A stretch of 36,661 bases of DNA from Bacteroidales bacterium (GTDB lineage: Bacteria; Bacteroidota; Bacteroidia; Bacteroidales; UBA932): contig JAGCUK010000062.1 in NCBI GenBank assembly GCA_017962925.1, forward strand, positions 1 to 36,661, read 5' to 3'. The translations under genes were made by a program, and so were the position numbers. The notes under the pieces are model-generated. The model worked only from the letters and a program-made list of their open reading frames with translations. It did not search any database and was not told where the DNA came from. Shown here one piece after another: positions 15,647 through 24,941 of this stretch (positions are counted from its first letter, which is position 1; each line of letters opens with the position of its first letter).

Positions 15647-17575
15647 ATGGCTAAGAAACAAAATAAGAAGACCGTCATCCGCTTCAACTTTTCCTGGATA
15701 TACTTTCTCGTAATATTGGGAATAGGATATCTTTTGTTCTCGAATTCAGGTCCCGGCCCGCAGAAGATCGAATGGGCAGGATTGAAGCAGATGATCCTGG
15801 ACGGCGACGTGAAGGAGATACACTTCGTGCGCAACGACTATAAGGGCAGTGTTACCATGAAGCCCGAAAGCCTCGGTAAGTACGCAGACCTTTTCCCGGC
15901 AGGCCAGCTGCCTCCCAAGTCCCCTCATTTCACCTTCTTCGTCTCTGATAAATTCGATCCCGAGGTCGAATTCGAAACCCTGAATTCCGAACTCCTTATC
16001 AGCAAGCCGGACGCAACTCCGGTGAAGGTTGTGATGGAGAATGAATCCAGAATATGGCGCAATATGCTGGAGTGGCTCCTGTGGCCTATCTTGTTGATAA
16101 TCATGTGGGTATGGATGTTCCGCGGGATGGGCGCCGTGGGCGGGAAAGGCCAAGGCGGCCCCGGTGGCGGTATCTTCAATGTGGGCCGTTCCACCGGCAA
16201 ACTTGCAGACAAGAACACTGTCAACGTCACCTTCAAAGATGTTGCGGGCCTGTACGGAGCGAAAGAAGAAGTCATGGAGATAGTAGATTTCCTGAAGAAC
16301 CCCAAGAAATACACCGCTCTCGGTGGCAAAATCCCCAAGGGTGCCCTTCTGGTAGGCCCTCCCGGCACCGGTAAGACCTTGCTCGCCAAGGCTGTGGCAG
16401 GGGAGGCCAACGTGCCTTTCTTCTCTATCAGCGGCTCCGATTTCGTGGAGATGTTCGTGGGCGTCGGTGCAAGCCGCGTACGCGACCTCTTCGCACAAGC
16501 CAAGGAGAAGGCCCCTTGCATAGTCTTCATCGACGAAATAGACGCCGTAGGGCGCGCCAGAGGCAAGAACGTGGGCTGGAGCAGCAACGATGAGCGGGAG
16601 AACACCCTGAACCAGTTGCTCACCGAGATGGATGGCTTCGGCACCAACAGCGGCGTGATAGTTCTCGCTGCAACCAACCGCGCAGACATCCTCGACAAGG
16701 CCCTGATGCGTGCCGGGCGCTTCGACCGTCAGATTCACGTTGAGCTGCCTGAACTCAAGGAGCGTGAAGAAATCTTCAACGTGCACCTCCGCGGCCTCAA
16801 GGTTGCCAAGGATTTCGACGTGGAATTCATGGCAAAGCATACTCCTGGCTTCTCCGGCGCTGATATAGCCAATGTCTGCAACGAAGCTGCCCTGACCGCA
16901 GCCCGCAGGAACAAGCCTGAAATCGAAAAGCAGGATTTCCTGGATGCCGTGGATAGGATCGTGGGCGGTCTGGAGCGCAAGAGTTCCACCATCATGACCC
17001 CTGCGGAAAAGCGCACCACCGCATATCATGAGGCCGGTCATGCCGTAGTAGGATGGCTGCTGCCTAACGCAGATCCCGTATTCAAAGTCAGCCTTATCCC
17101 TCGCGGACAGGCCCTGGGCATCACCTGGAGTCTCCCCAGCGAGCGCAAGATATTGTCCAAGTCCTGGATGATGGATGAGATGTGCACCCTGATGGGCGGG
17201 CGTGTGGCTGAAGAGATAATCAACGGCGAACCCGCATCCGGTGCTCTTAACGATCTGGAAAGGCTCACCAACATAGCCTACAGCATGGTCCAGTTCTACG
17301 GAATGAGCGATAAGGTCGGGCAACTGTCCTTCTATGATTCCACTGGTGCACGCGGCTACGAAATGGTAAAACCCTATTCCGAGAAGACCGCAGAACTGAT
17401 GGATAACGAAGTCAAGAATCTGGTGGAAGAGGTTCACAGGACCACCCTGCAGATACTCACAGACCATCGCGACGCCTTCGAGAAGGTGGCAGGAATGCTG
17501 CTGGAGAAGGAAGTCATCTTCGCAGACGACCTGGAAGCAATACTCGGACCTAAGGCAAAGACATCGGAGGCATGA
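15647..17575 (+). CDS. ftsH: ATP-dependent zinc metalloprotease FtsH
   Basis: A membrane-anchored AAA+ protease that degrades misfolded membrane proteins and short-lived regulators. The start is ATG 15647 (MAKKQNKKT), downstream of the -7 box; 642 residues. A first membrane span lies at about 16-33, a periplasmic domain at about 38-138 and a second span at about 142-159. The AAA domain has Walker A GPPGTGKT (237-244), Walker [11 protein letters not shown] (294-303) and the second-region-of-homology arginines near 356-361. The zinc site is HEAGH (461-465) with third ligand D536 (NDLER). Everything needed for activity is present. It overlaps cdsA by four bases (ATGA), so the two are translationally coupled. 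Confidence 0.98.
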   Translation: MAKKQNKKTVIRFNFSWIYFLVILGIGYLLFSNSGPGPQKIEWAGLKQMILDGDVKEIHFVRNDYKGSVTMKPESLGKYADLFPAGQLPPKSPHFTFFVSDKFDPEVEFETLNSELLISKPDATPVKVVMENESRIWRNMLEWLLWPILLIIMWVWMFRGMGAVGGKGQGGPGGGIFNVGRSTGKLADKNTVNVTFKDVAGLYGAKEEVMEIVDFLKNPKKYTALGGKIPKGALLVGPPGTGKTLLAKAVAGEANVPFFSISGSDFVEMFVGVGASRVRDLFAQAKEKAPCIVFIDEIDAVGRARGKNVGWSSNDERENTLNQLLTEMDGFGTNSGVIVLAATNRADILDKALMRAGRFDRQIHVELPELKEREEIFNVHLRGLKVAKDFDVEFMAKHTPGFSGADIANVCNEAALTAARRNKPEIEKQDFLDAVDRIVGGLERKSSTIMTPAEKRTTAYHEAGHAVVGWLLPNADPVFKVSLIPRGQALGITWSLPSERKILSKSWMMDEMCTLMGGRVAEEIINGEPASGALNDLERLTNIAYSMVQFYGMSDKVGQLSFYDSTGARGYEMVKPYSEKTAELMDNEVKNLVEEVHRTTLQILTDHRDAFEKVAGMLLEKEVIFADDLEAILGPKAKTSEA

Positions 17576-18243
17576 ATATATTCGTAAAAAGAACTATTTC
17601 CGGAGCGGTCTTCGTGGCAATAATGCTTGCCGGGATGCTGATCAACCAATGGTTGTTCGGCATCCTGTTGACCCTGATTGCCGTAGGAATGTTTTACGAA
17701 TACCTCAGAATCCCTGAAAAGAGCAGGACACACAGGATAGTAGGCATAATCTATATCCTGCTCGGCTTGGTCGCCCTCAATGCCCTGGCGTTCCTGAAGG
17801 GCACCTGGTCCGGCATTCCCGTGCTTTGTGTCCTGATCATGATCTGGGGCACGGATGTCGGAGGTTATTGCATCGGCAGCACCATAGGAAAGAAGATCAA
17901 CAGCAGGAAACTTGCCCCCGAAATCTCGCCCAATAAGACCTGGGCAGGCTTCTGGGGAGGTCTGGTATGCTGCGTCGCCGCAGCCGTGATCATGAGCATC
18001 ACCGGCCTTTTGGAACTGCCCATTATCGCCGCCATAGTACTGGGCATCATGGTTCATTTCTTCGGCGTAACGGGAGACCTGATCGAATCCATGTGGAAGC
18101 GCCGTGTAGGCATAAAGGACTCGGGAACCATAATCCCGGGCCACGGAGGGCTTCTGGACCGTTTTGACAGCACCTTGCTCGCATCCTATGCAGCATGGAC
18201 CTTTTATATGGTTTATGGACTGATAACCGAAGGTTTCGCATGA
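17572..18243 (+). CDS. cdsA: Phosphatidate cytidylyltransferase
   Basis: Makes CDP-diacylglycerol from phosphatidic acid and CTP, the branch point for phosphatidylserine and other phospholipids. A 223-residue protein with about six to seven membrane helices. The C-terminal family signature is clear (about residues 164-205: VTGDLIESMWKRR, then GIKDSG, PGHGG and DRFDS), as is SPNKTWAGFWGG near 123-134. It is shorter than many CdsA proteins (about 270 residues); the N-terminal helices are compressed, but the signature is intact. It overlaps ftsH upstream and psd downstream by four bases each, which puts lipid synthesis and membrane proteolysis in one operon. Confidence 0.96.
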   Translation: MNIFVKRTISGAVFVAIMLAGMLINQWLFGILLTLIAVGMFYEYLRIPEKSRTHRIVGIIYILLGLVALNALAFLKGTWSGIPVLCVLIMIWGTDVGGYCIGSTIGKKINSRKLAPEISPNKTWAGFWGGLVCCVAAAVIMSITGLLELPIIAAIVLGIMVHFFGVTGDLIESMWKRRVGIKDSGTIIPGHGGLLDRFDSTLLASYAAWTFYMVYGLITEGFA

Positions 18244-18893
18244 TAGACAAGAACTCATACGGCACTCTTGCGCTGGTATTCTTCATCGCAGCGGTCTTTA
18301 TCTACGCTATCCATCATCTGGTGGGCATAGCGTGGATAAAATGGACTCTGATAGTGCTGGCATGGGCTTTCTGCATCTGGCAATTGTATTTTTTCCGTCT
18401 TCCCAAAAGGAATCCTGTAGGCAGCGACAAGATAGTTACTTCTGCCGCCGACGGCAAGGTAGTGATCGTGGATGAATGCTTCGAGGATGAATACATGAAG
18501 CGCCAGTGCAAGCGCGTCTGCGTCTATATGGACTTCTTCGACGTTCACGCCAACTACTGGCCGGTGAGCGGCGAGGTCGTTTATTACTGCTACCATCCCG
18601 GCAAACATCTGCTTGCATTCAAGCCAAAGGCCTCGGAAGAGAACGAGCATGCAAGTTCCTGCATACGCACGGAATCAGGCGCAGAGGTGCTTTTTAAGCA
18701 GCATGCAGGCACCTTCGCCCGAAGGATAGTGAATTATTCCAAGCTCGGTTTGAAGGTCACGGCAGGGGAGCAGTGCGGCATTATCAAGTTCGGCTCCAGA
18801 ATGGACCTTTATCTGCCCATGGATGCCGATATCAAAGTGAAAAAAGGAGACCAGGTCCGCGCTTGCGAGACGGTTATTGCTGAGATTCAATAA
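18240..18893 (+). CDS. psd: Phosphatidylserine decarboxylase proenzyme
   Basis: Forms phosphatidylethanolamine from phosphatidylserine at the inner membrane. The start is ATG 18240 (MIDKNSYGT), four bases inside cdsA; 217 residues. Two membrane helices are at about 9-26 and 32-48. The catalytic domain includes YMDFFDVHANYWP (about 96-108). The self-cleavage site that generates the pyruvoyl group is FGSRMDLY, cutting between G185 and S186. This is the short, archaeal-like class of the enzyme common in Bacteroidetes rather than the longer E. coli form. A phosphatidylserine synthase gene, often next to psd, is not present here. The 3' end overlaps the convergent ispG by 20 bases. Confidence 0.96.
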   Translation: MIDKNSYGTLALVFFIAAVFIYAIHHLVGIAWIKWTLIVLAWAFCIWQLYFFRLPKRNPVGSDKIVTSAADGKVVIVDECFEDEYMKRQCKRVCVYMDFFDVHANYWPVSGEVVYYCYHPGKHLLAFKPKASEENEHASSCIRTESGAEVLFKQHAGTFARRIVNYSKLGLKVTAGEQCGIIKFGSRMDLYLPMDADIKVKKGDQVRACETVIAEIQ

Positions 18894-20130
18894 GTTCCAG
18901 GAGTTTGTCCGGAGCTTCATCTTCTGGAATGTGCCTCAAGACGGGCACATTCTTTTTGTATATGCTGACCTTGCCGTTGCCTTCTCCCACATATCCCCAG
19001 TCGGCATCAGCCATCTCCCCGGGGCCGTTCACAATGCATCCCATGACAGCAATCACCATCCCCTTCAGATGGGAGGTGCGGGCCTTTACTTTCTCGAATG
19101 CATCCTGCAGATTATACATGGTGCGGCCGCAGCCGGGGCATGCGATGTATTCAGGCTTATAGAAGCGCCTGCGGGAGGCTTGCATGATCTCATCCTCGAG
19201 ATAGCGGTCAAATTCCTCTCCAAGACCCGTATTCAGCGTCAGAGCGTCCTTCCGGCGCATCAGGAGGTCCGGACCATAGGTGCACGCTGCATCGAGTATT
19301 ACGCGCTCTCTGGAGGCCGGCATGCTGATTTCGCGGCCCGAATAGCGTTCCGCCAGATATCTCGCTACCGGAATCTCCGCGACGGGATCTTCGGTTAATG
19401 ATACGCGGATGGTATTGCCTATGCCCTGCTCCAGCAGAGTGGCGATTCCCACGCAGGATTTGATGCGTCCGCTATCCCCGTTCCCAGCCTCTGTCACGCC
19501 CAGATGCATGGGGAAGAGAACTCCTTTCTCTTCCATCAGGGAATGCAGTATCTGGTAAGCCTCTACCATCACCACAGTATTGCTGGACTTTAGCGACACC
19601 ACTACCTGCAGGAAATCGTTGTCTATACACATCTGCAGCCACTCCATAGCGGCTTTTGCCATGGCCAGGGGAGTGTTCCCGTAGAGTTCGGTGATATACT
19701 TACCGAGAGAGCCATGATTGAGCCCTATGCGAATGGCGGTGCCATGCTGCTTGCAGATGCCCAGGAGCTCCTGAAAACGCTGACGGGCCACTTCATGGTC
19801 CGGATGGAAATTGCCGGGGTTGATGCGCACTTTCTCCACTATGCCGGCCACCGCCATCGCGGTTTCGGAAGAGAAGTGAATATCCGCCACCAGCGGAGTG
19901 TCGATGCCCTCCGAGCGCAGTCTGTCCTTGATTTCGCGGATGCAGGGGACATCCTTCATGCCGGGAACGGTTATCCTGATCAACTCCGCTCCGGCGGCAG
20001 TCATAGCCTTGCACTGAGCCACCGTCACATCTACATCGTATGTGTGGGTATTGCACATCGTCTGGACGACGATATGCCCGGGTTCGCCGATAACAAGCTT
20101 ATTCCCAATCCTTACCTTCAGTGTTTCCAT
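18874..20130 (-). CDS. ispG: 4-hydroxy-3-methylbut-2-enyl diphosphate synthase IspG
   Basis: Performs the penultimate step of the non-mevalonate isoprenoid pathway, reductively opening the cyclic diphosphate with a [4Fe-4S] cluster. Start ATG 20130 (METLKVRIGNKL) gives 418 residues; ATG-like codons further up lie deeper in the upstream gene. The TIM-barrel part spans about 1-260 (VQTMCNTHTYD, VRINPGN, NHGS). The cluster domain has CPGCGRT (C331, C334) and GCIVNGPGE (C365). Between them is an extra segment of about 50 residues. This is far shorter than the three-domain form of about 600 residues that I recall for Bacteroides. It is the last gene of a seven-gene run and overlaps the PorT-like gene by 32 bases. 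Confidence 0.96.
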   Translation of the reverse strand: METLKVRIGNKLVIGEPGHIVVQTMCNTHTYDVDVTVAQCKAMTAAGAELIRITVPGMKDVPCIREIKDRLRSEGIDTPLVADIHFSSETAMAVAGIVEKVRINPGNFHPDHEVARQRFQELLGICKQHGTAIRIGLNHGSLGKYITELYGNTPLAMAKAAMEWLQMCIDNDFLQVVVSLKSSNTVVMVEAYQILHSLMEEKGVLFPMHLGVTEAGNGDSGRIKSCVGIATLLEQGIGNTIRVSLTEDPVAEIPVARYLAERYSGREISMPASRERVILDAACTYGPDLLMRRKDALTLNTGLGEEFDRYLEDEIMQASRRRFYKPEYIACPGCGRTMYNLQDAFEKVKARTSHLKGMVIAVMGCIVNGPGEMADADWGYVGEGNGKVSIYKKNVPVLRHIPEDEAPDKLLELIESQQ

Positions 20131-20992
20131 TGTAGAGTTCCCATCCGTTTTCAACAATATCCCTCGCCTGGCGCTTGAGGTCCTTGGAGGTGCGTCCGGT
20201 GCGCTTTGTGAGCTGGAAATAGACGCCCAGGGTGATATTCAAGTCCAGAGGATATGCGAAGCGGTAGTAATATTGATTATAAATGCTGGGAGATGAATCC
20301 GGAGTGTAGATGCTCGACCAGGAGTAACGCAGAAGGGCATTCAGGTGGATTTCTACGGGATCGAAGATAAAGCCTATGCCGGCGCCTCCCTGCAAGCCGT
20401 AATCCGGCTGGCGGTCGGTATCCTTGAAGGCGTTCTCGAGCCCGGCAGTAACATTGGGGCCGGTTCGCTTGATAGTGCGCCTGTAACCGCCGTAGAGGCC
20501 CGCATTGGCCATTATCTTGAAGTGGAGTGCATCGAAGTGGAAGTGAGCCAGGAAAGGCACTTCTACCACCTCCATGGTGGCCTGAGTGGCACCTTCTATC
20601 TTATAGATGGTCTTTGTCTCCTTGTTCTCGGTAAATCGATAACCCTCTCTGCCATAGGCAACCCCGATCTGGTAGCCGAAATACGGCATATACTGGAACA
20701 GTTTCAGGTAGTGGGTATAAGTGACCGAAGCATAGAAGGGATTGAAGAGCCAGTCCTGCTTGACCGGGGGATTGAACTGCATTTGAGACCAGGTAAGCCC
20801 GAAATTGACTCCTATCAGGTCGTAATCATTGATATCCGCCACGTTCTGGACGGTCACCGTTGTATCCTGAATATAGCGTATCGATCCGGAAGAGAACTCC
20901 TGAGTGCCCTGGGGCGCGAATGTGCCGGCTTCCTGAGCGAAGGCGCCCAGGCAGCAAAGGAGGCTCAGAATTATGATCGATGCTCTTTTCAT
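20099..20992 (-). CDS. PorT-like outer membrane beta-barrel protein
   Basis: A 297-residue exported protein. The signal peptide (MKRASIIILSLLCCLGAFAQ) is likely cleaved after AFA. The rest is built of alternating strands with aromatic ends, such as DLIGVNFGLTWSQMQF, PFYASVTYTHYLKLF and YPLDLNITLGVYFQL, as in eight-stranded barrels of the PorT/outer-membrane beta-barrel family. PorT proteins are linked to gliding or type IX secretion in some Bacteroidetes, but most relatives are uncharacterised, so I do not assign that role. A charged tail of about 35 residues follows the last strand, unusual because barrels normally end on it. The gene overlaps the upstream lipoprotein gene (ATGA), suggesting coupled translation. 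Confidence 0.75.
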   Translation of the reverse strand: MKRASIIILSLLCCLGAFAQEAGTFAPQGTQEFSSGSIRYIQDTTVTVQNVADINDYDLIGVNFGLTWSQMQFNPPVKQDWLFNPFYASVTYTHYLKLFQYMPYFGYQIGVAYGREGYRFTENKETKTIYKIEGATQATMEVVEVPFLAHFHFDALHFKIMANAGLYGGYRRTIKRTGPNVTAGLENAFKDTDRQPDYGLQGGAGIGFIFDPVEIHLNALLRYSWSSIYTPDSSPSIYNQYYYRFAYPLDLNITLGVYFQLTKRTGRTSKDLKRQARDIVENGWELYNGNTEGKDWE

Positions 20993-22782
20993 CTCTTCTC
21001 AAACAGCTCAGCCAGATTAATCGTCTGGTCCAGTTCGGACGACTTCATAACATCCAGGTACTCGCTTTCCCCGAATTTGACGAACAGCACCTGCTCGGGC
21101 TGTTTGTGCTGCAGAAGGTCGCCTGTATCCACGATGGAGTTGCGGTTGCCGTCATCGGCTATACGGAGCGAATATTTGCCCGGTTTAAGGTAGGGGAATA
21201 CCAGAGTCTTGTCCTCTTCCAGGATGAAGGACCGGATCACATTAGTGCGTTTCTCGTCCAGCAGATCCACTATGAACTTCCTGTCAACACCGACAAATTC
21301 AGCATTCAGCACGCTCAGGGTCTCATCCGTAGGCAGAGTAACCTTGACCTCGGTGCTATCGCACCAGTAGCCGTAGATGTCCTGGAAACTGCGGTGAGGC
21401 ACCTTCAGGAAGTATTCGAAGCCCGGCTGGAACTTCACCTTGGGGCGTATCTTATATCTGCGCAGATTCAGGGAATCCTGCTCGATGGTTACCTTGTCCT
21501 TGAATTCCTTCTGCTTGGGGTTGATGTAGCGGAACTGGAGGGAATCGAAGTTCTCGTAAACGATAGGATACTTGAATTCGAGCACATAGCCATCCGTCTC
21601 CACCATATCGCCCTCTGCCTTGAGGGTATAGACGCAGATGGTATCTTCATGCTTCAGGTTCTTGCGGCGGCTCTTGGAATAGTTCTTCTTCACCTCCGGA
21701 TCCATCACCAGCTTGACATGCTCCAGCTCGGGTTTCATCACGCCCAGGCTGTCCGTCTTCCTGTAATTCACGAACAGATGCAGGGTATCCGGGGCTGGCC
21801 TTCGGTCGTTCAACCACAGCTCCAGGCTATCCTGCTGCAAATTGAACTGGGAAATCACCCTGTCGGCGGGATAACCTCCGAACCAGAGGGAATCTATCCA
21901 GGCATCCTGAGCCATGAAGGTGATGTATGCGGAGCGCGGGGAAGTGCGTACCTTGTTGACGATATACTGCTTGGTAGGACGCTCGCGGAAGACTTTTAAC
22001 TCATACTGGCTGCGGCGCTCCTGGCATCCAAGGGTATCGGTCATGTCGTATTTCAGCAACTCGGGAAGGGTATCGATCACCTTCCACTCCGGGCGTATCA
22101 GAGAATCTATGAACCCCACCCTGTCCACATCCGGGCTGTAGATATTGTCGTTTCCGGCATCCTTGATGGCATAGATGCGGTAAACTGTGTCCTGGATATA
22201 CGGGAGCACGAAGTAGCCCCAGTCATCCGTCCTGCCGGCAGCATAAGGCCTTTTGAGGAACACGGCGGAATCTGAATGATCCTTATAGAGCATCACCGTC
22301 GCCCCCTTCATTGGAGCAAGCGTGTTGCAATCCCGCACGGTGCCGGTCACGAACATAGAATCGATCTGATCTCCGGTCGAGAAGACATATGTAAAACCGG
22401 GGAAAAGGTTGCCCTCGTTATTGTCCGCAATGGCCGCATTCAAGTTGAGAGTATAGGTCGTATTGGGCTCCAGGGGATTCTCGAAGGTAATTACGACGCT
22501 CTTTCCTACCACCTTGGACTTGGGCCTCTTCTCCAGAGGAGGGGAGAGGAAGATGTCGGTGGCGGTCTTGATGTTCACATATTCGTTGAATTCGAACACT
22601 ATCTTGCCCTTCTCAAGCGGGAACCCGGTCTGGCCGGGCAGCGGCTTGATATTCACGATTACCGGGGGGATGGTATCCTTAGGGCCACCGGACGGCGATT
22701 GCGTAGTGTTGGCGCACGAAGGCATGAACACCGGGGCAAGCAGTGCGAGCAATGCGATTATGAGAGGTATATACTTTTTCAT
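20989..22782 (-). CDS. Outer-membrane lipoprotein with N-terminal Ig-like (SbsA/Big_5) domain
   Basis: A 597-residue lipoprotein. The start is ATG 22782; a TTG one codon earlier also fits. The signal ends in a relaxed lipobox (MPSC, lipidated Cys about residue 23). Residues about 35-135 form an Ig-like domain (IPPVIVNIKPLPGQTGFPLEKGKIVFEFNEYVNI is typical). Then comes a carboxypeptidase-like repeat (VTGTVRDCNTLAPMKGATVMLY, about 145-215), followed by a long beta-rich part with no enzyme motif. The family is common in Bacteroidetes and its role is unknown. It begins on the last base of the RelA/SpoT homologue stop codon and runs into the PorT-like gene; the pair may work together at the outer membrane (inference). 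Confidence 0.85.
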   Translation of the reverse strand: MKKYIPLIIALLALLAPVFMPSCANTTQSPSGGPKDTIPPVIVNIKPLPGQTGFPLEKGKIVFEFNEYVNIKTATDIFLSPPLEKRPKSKVVGKSVVITFENPLEPNTTYTLNLNAAIADNNEGNLFPGFTYVFSTGDQIDSMFVTGTVRDCNTLAPMKGATVMLYKDHSDSAVFLKRPYAAGRTDDWGYFVLPYIQDTVYRIYAIKDAGNDNIYSPDVDRVGFIDSLIRPEWKVIDTLPELLKYDMTDTLGCQERRSQYELKVFRERPTKQYIVNKVRTSPRSAYITFMAQDAWIDSLWFGGYPADRVISQFNLQQDSLELWLNDRRPAPDTLHLFVNYRKTDSLGVMKPELEHVKLVMDPEVKKNYSKSRRKNLKHEDTICVYTLKAEGDMVETDGYVLEFKYPIVYENFDSLQFRYINPKQKEFKDKVTIEQDSLNLRRYKIRPKVKFQPGFEYFLKVPHRSFQDIYGYWCDSTEVKVTLPTDETLSVLNAEFVGVDRKFIVDLLDEKRTNVIRSFILEEDKTLVFPYLKPGKYSLRIADDGNRNSIVDTGDLLQHKQPEQVLFVKFGESEYLDVMKSSELDQTINLAELFEKR

Positions 22783-24941
22783 CAAATGTCTGTTCTGACA
22801 ACGTCCTGAACGCCTTCTATCTTCCTGAGGCCCTGTATCATGGCCTCCAGATTCTTCTTATCCTGCACCAGCATGTCGATGTATCCGTCCATCACGCCAT
22901 CCTTGCCGCTAAGGTGGATTTCCCGGATGTTCACATCCATGGTGAGGGACACGAACTGGCTGATCTTGCTGAGCAGCCCCTTCCTATCAAAGCCATGGAG
23001 AGAAAGTCGCACGGGGAATTCCACGACATCCAGGTCGAAGTCTTTCACCACCACGAAACGGGAACTGTCGAATTCCAATGAGAGTTTCTCCAGCTCAGGA
23101 CAGGTTTTCTTGTGTACTATAATCGTGCCGTCTTCCGCCCGGAACCCTATTACAGGATCCCCGGGAATAGGATTGCAGCATGGAGATACCACATAACCGC
23201 CATTGACGGATGCCATGCGTTCAGAAGCGAAAGTCTCCCTGAACACCTCGGGCCCCAGAAGTCCCAGCCCCACGCGGAAATACAGCTCGGTGGCATCGTT
23301 GAGCATGGTATGCCTGAGCAGTTTCTTCAGATTCTCCTTGCTCCGCTCCACTCCCATGACCGTCAGCCTCTCGGCATAAATGTTCTTTCCCTTCTCCACC
23401 AGCGGACGGCGGCTCTTGCGGAAGTATTCGATCACGAGGTTGCGCGCGTGCCTGGTCTGGAGGAACTGCAGCCACTCCACTTTGGGGCGGCCGTTACCTG
23501 CGGTGATGATTTCCACCTGGTCTCCGGCATGGAGCACCTGCGACAGCGGCACCAGCTTCATGTTGACCTTAGCCGCAATTGCCTGGTTGCCGATGTGAGT
23601 GTGGATGTTATAGGCGAAGTCCAGCACCGTGGCGCCGTTCTGTATGGTGCGCTGCTCTCCCTTGGGGGTGAACACCACTATATCGGTGGTTACCAGGTCT
23701 TTATGGATGATATCCAGCAGTTCCAGCGCATTCACGTCGGAACTCACCAAAATCTCCTGCACAGTCTTCAGCCACTTGTCCATCTCGCTGTCCAGCTCGG
23801 AGATGTAGCCGTTGTTCTTGTAGGACCAGTGCGCGGCGATACCCTTCTCGGCGATATCGTCCATCCTGCGGGAGCGTATCTGCACCTCAATCCAGAAGCC
23901 TGAGCGGCTCATCAGAGTGCAGTGGAGCGCCTCGTAGCCATTGCTCTTGGGAGATGATATCCAGTCCCTGAAGCGCGCCTGCTGCGAGGTATAGAGGCCT
24001 ATCAGGATCGAATAGATGAGATAAGCCTGCCTGCGCTCGGCTTCGGGATCCGCCGACTGGTCGAAGATGATGCGGACTGCGTAGAGATCATAGATCTGCT
24101 CGAAGGAGACCTTCTTGGTGCGCATCTTGAACCAGATGGAATAAGGCGTCTTGATGCGTTTCTTGATCTCGAAGGAGATATCCGCCTGCTTCAGGGCAGC
24201 CTCGATGGGCTGAATGAATTCGTTGATCTCTGCATCCCTCTCTTCCACGTTACGGACAACGCGCTCGGAAATCTCCCTGTAGGCATCTGGCTCCTTGAAC
24301 CTCAGCCAGATATTCTCCATCTCCGATTTCACCCCGTATAGGCCCAGCCTGTGGGCGAGAGGAATGAAGATGAACATGGTCTCGCTGAGAATCTTGTCTC
24401 GCTTGTGCTCGGGCATGAACTCGATGGTGCGGCAGTTATGCAGGCGGTCGGCCAGCTTGATCAGAACCACACGCACATCGTCGTTAAGGGTGAGCAGGAT
24501 CCTCTTGAGATTCTCTGCCTGTATGCTTTCGGTGGAGGTGATGGGCCCGCGCTTGCGGTCTTCATTGTCCAGCACCGTCTTGATCTTAGTAAGACCATCC
24601 ACCAGCAGGGCGATATGGTCCCCGAACAAATTGCGGATGTCGTCAATGGTATAGTCCGTATCCTCCACGACATCGTGCAGCAAAGCGGCAGAGATGGACT
24701 TGCAGCCAAGGCCGATCTCCTTGATCACGATTTCCGCAACCTGGATGGGATGGATGATATAGGGCTCTCCTGAGCGCCTGCGCACGTTACGGTGCGCCTG
24801 ATTTGCGAAGTCGAAAGCCTTCTGCACCACGGCGAGCTCTTCCTCGTCCCGGCAACGGACGGCAGCGGCTTCACGCAGCCTTTCCCATTCCTTGCGGATG
24901 AGATTATAATCCTTTATGGTGAATTTCGAAAGGCTGCTCAT
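22782..24941 (-). CDS. rsh: RelA/SpoT homologue, bifunctional (p)ppGpp synthetase/hydrolase
   Basis: Makes and degrades the stringent-response alarmone (p)ppGpp. The 719 residues match the long RSH type. The N-terminal hydrolase domain has the metal-binding set H64 (YIIHPIQVA) and HDVVED (89-94), so hydrolysis should be active. The synthetase domain (about 230-345) has the basic RTKK variant of the RxKD motif, as in bifunctional enzymes, plus SNGYEALHC. A TGS domain follows at about 418-480 (VFTPKGEQRTIQNGATVLDFAYNIH), then the helical/zinc-finger region with CCNPIPGD, and a C-terminal ACT domain (about 640-719). It overlaps the YihY-type gene by four bases. Its place in an operon with glycolysis and DNA-repair genes is noteworthy. 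Confidence 0.97.
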   Translation of the reverse strand: MSSLSKFTIKDYNLIRKEWERLREAAAVRCRDEEELAVVQKAFDFANQAHRNVRRRSGEPYIIHPIQVAEIVIKEIGLGCKSISAALLHDVVEDTDYTIDDIRNLFGDHIALLVDGLTKIKTVLDNEDRKRGPITSTESIQAENLKRILLTLNDDVRVVLIKLADRLHNCRTIEFMPEHKRDKILSETMFIFIPLAHRLGLYGVKSEMENIWLRFKEPDAYREISERVVRNVEERDAEINEFIQPIEAALKQADISFEIKKRIKTPYSIWFKMRTKKVSFEQIYDLYAVRIIFDQSADPEAERRQAYLIYSILIGLYTSQQARFRDWISSPKSNGYEALHCTLMSRSGFWIEVQIRSRRMDDIAEKGIAAHWSYKNNGYISELDSEMDKWLKTVQEILVSSDVNALELLDIIHKDLVTTDIVVFTPKGEQRTIQNGATVLDFAYNIHTHIGNQAIAAKVNMKLVPLSQVLHAGDQVEIITAGNGRPKVEWLQFLQTRHARNLVIEYFRKSRRPLVEKGKNIYAERLTVMGVERSKENLKKLLRHTMLNDATELYFRVGLGLLGPEVFRETFASERMASVNGGYVVSPCCNPIPGDPVIGFRAEDGTIIVHKKTCPELEKLSLEFDSSRFVVVKDFDLDVVEFPVRLSLHGFDRKGLLSKISQFVSLTMDVNIREIHLSGKDGVMDGYIDMLVQDKKNLEAMIQGLRKIEGVQDVVRTDI

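Noticed and set aside
15746-17467. A 573-codon minus-strand frame opposite ftsH
   Set aside because: It is fully antisense to an intact, motif-complete ftsH; it is a composition shadow.
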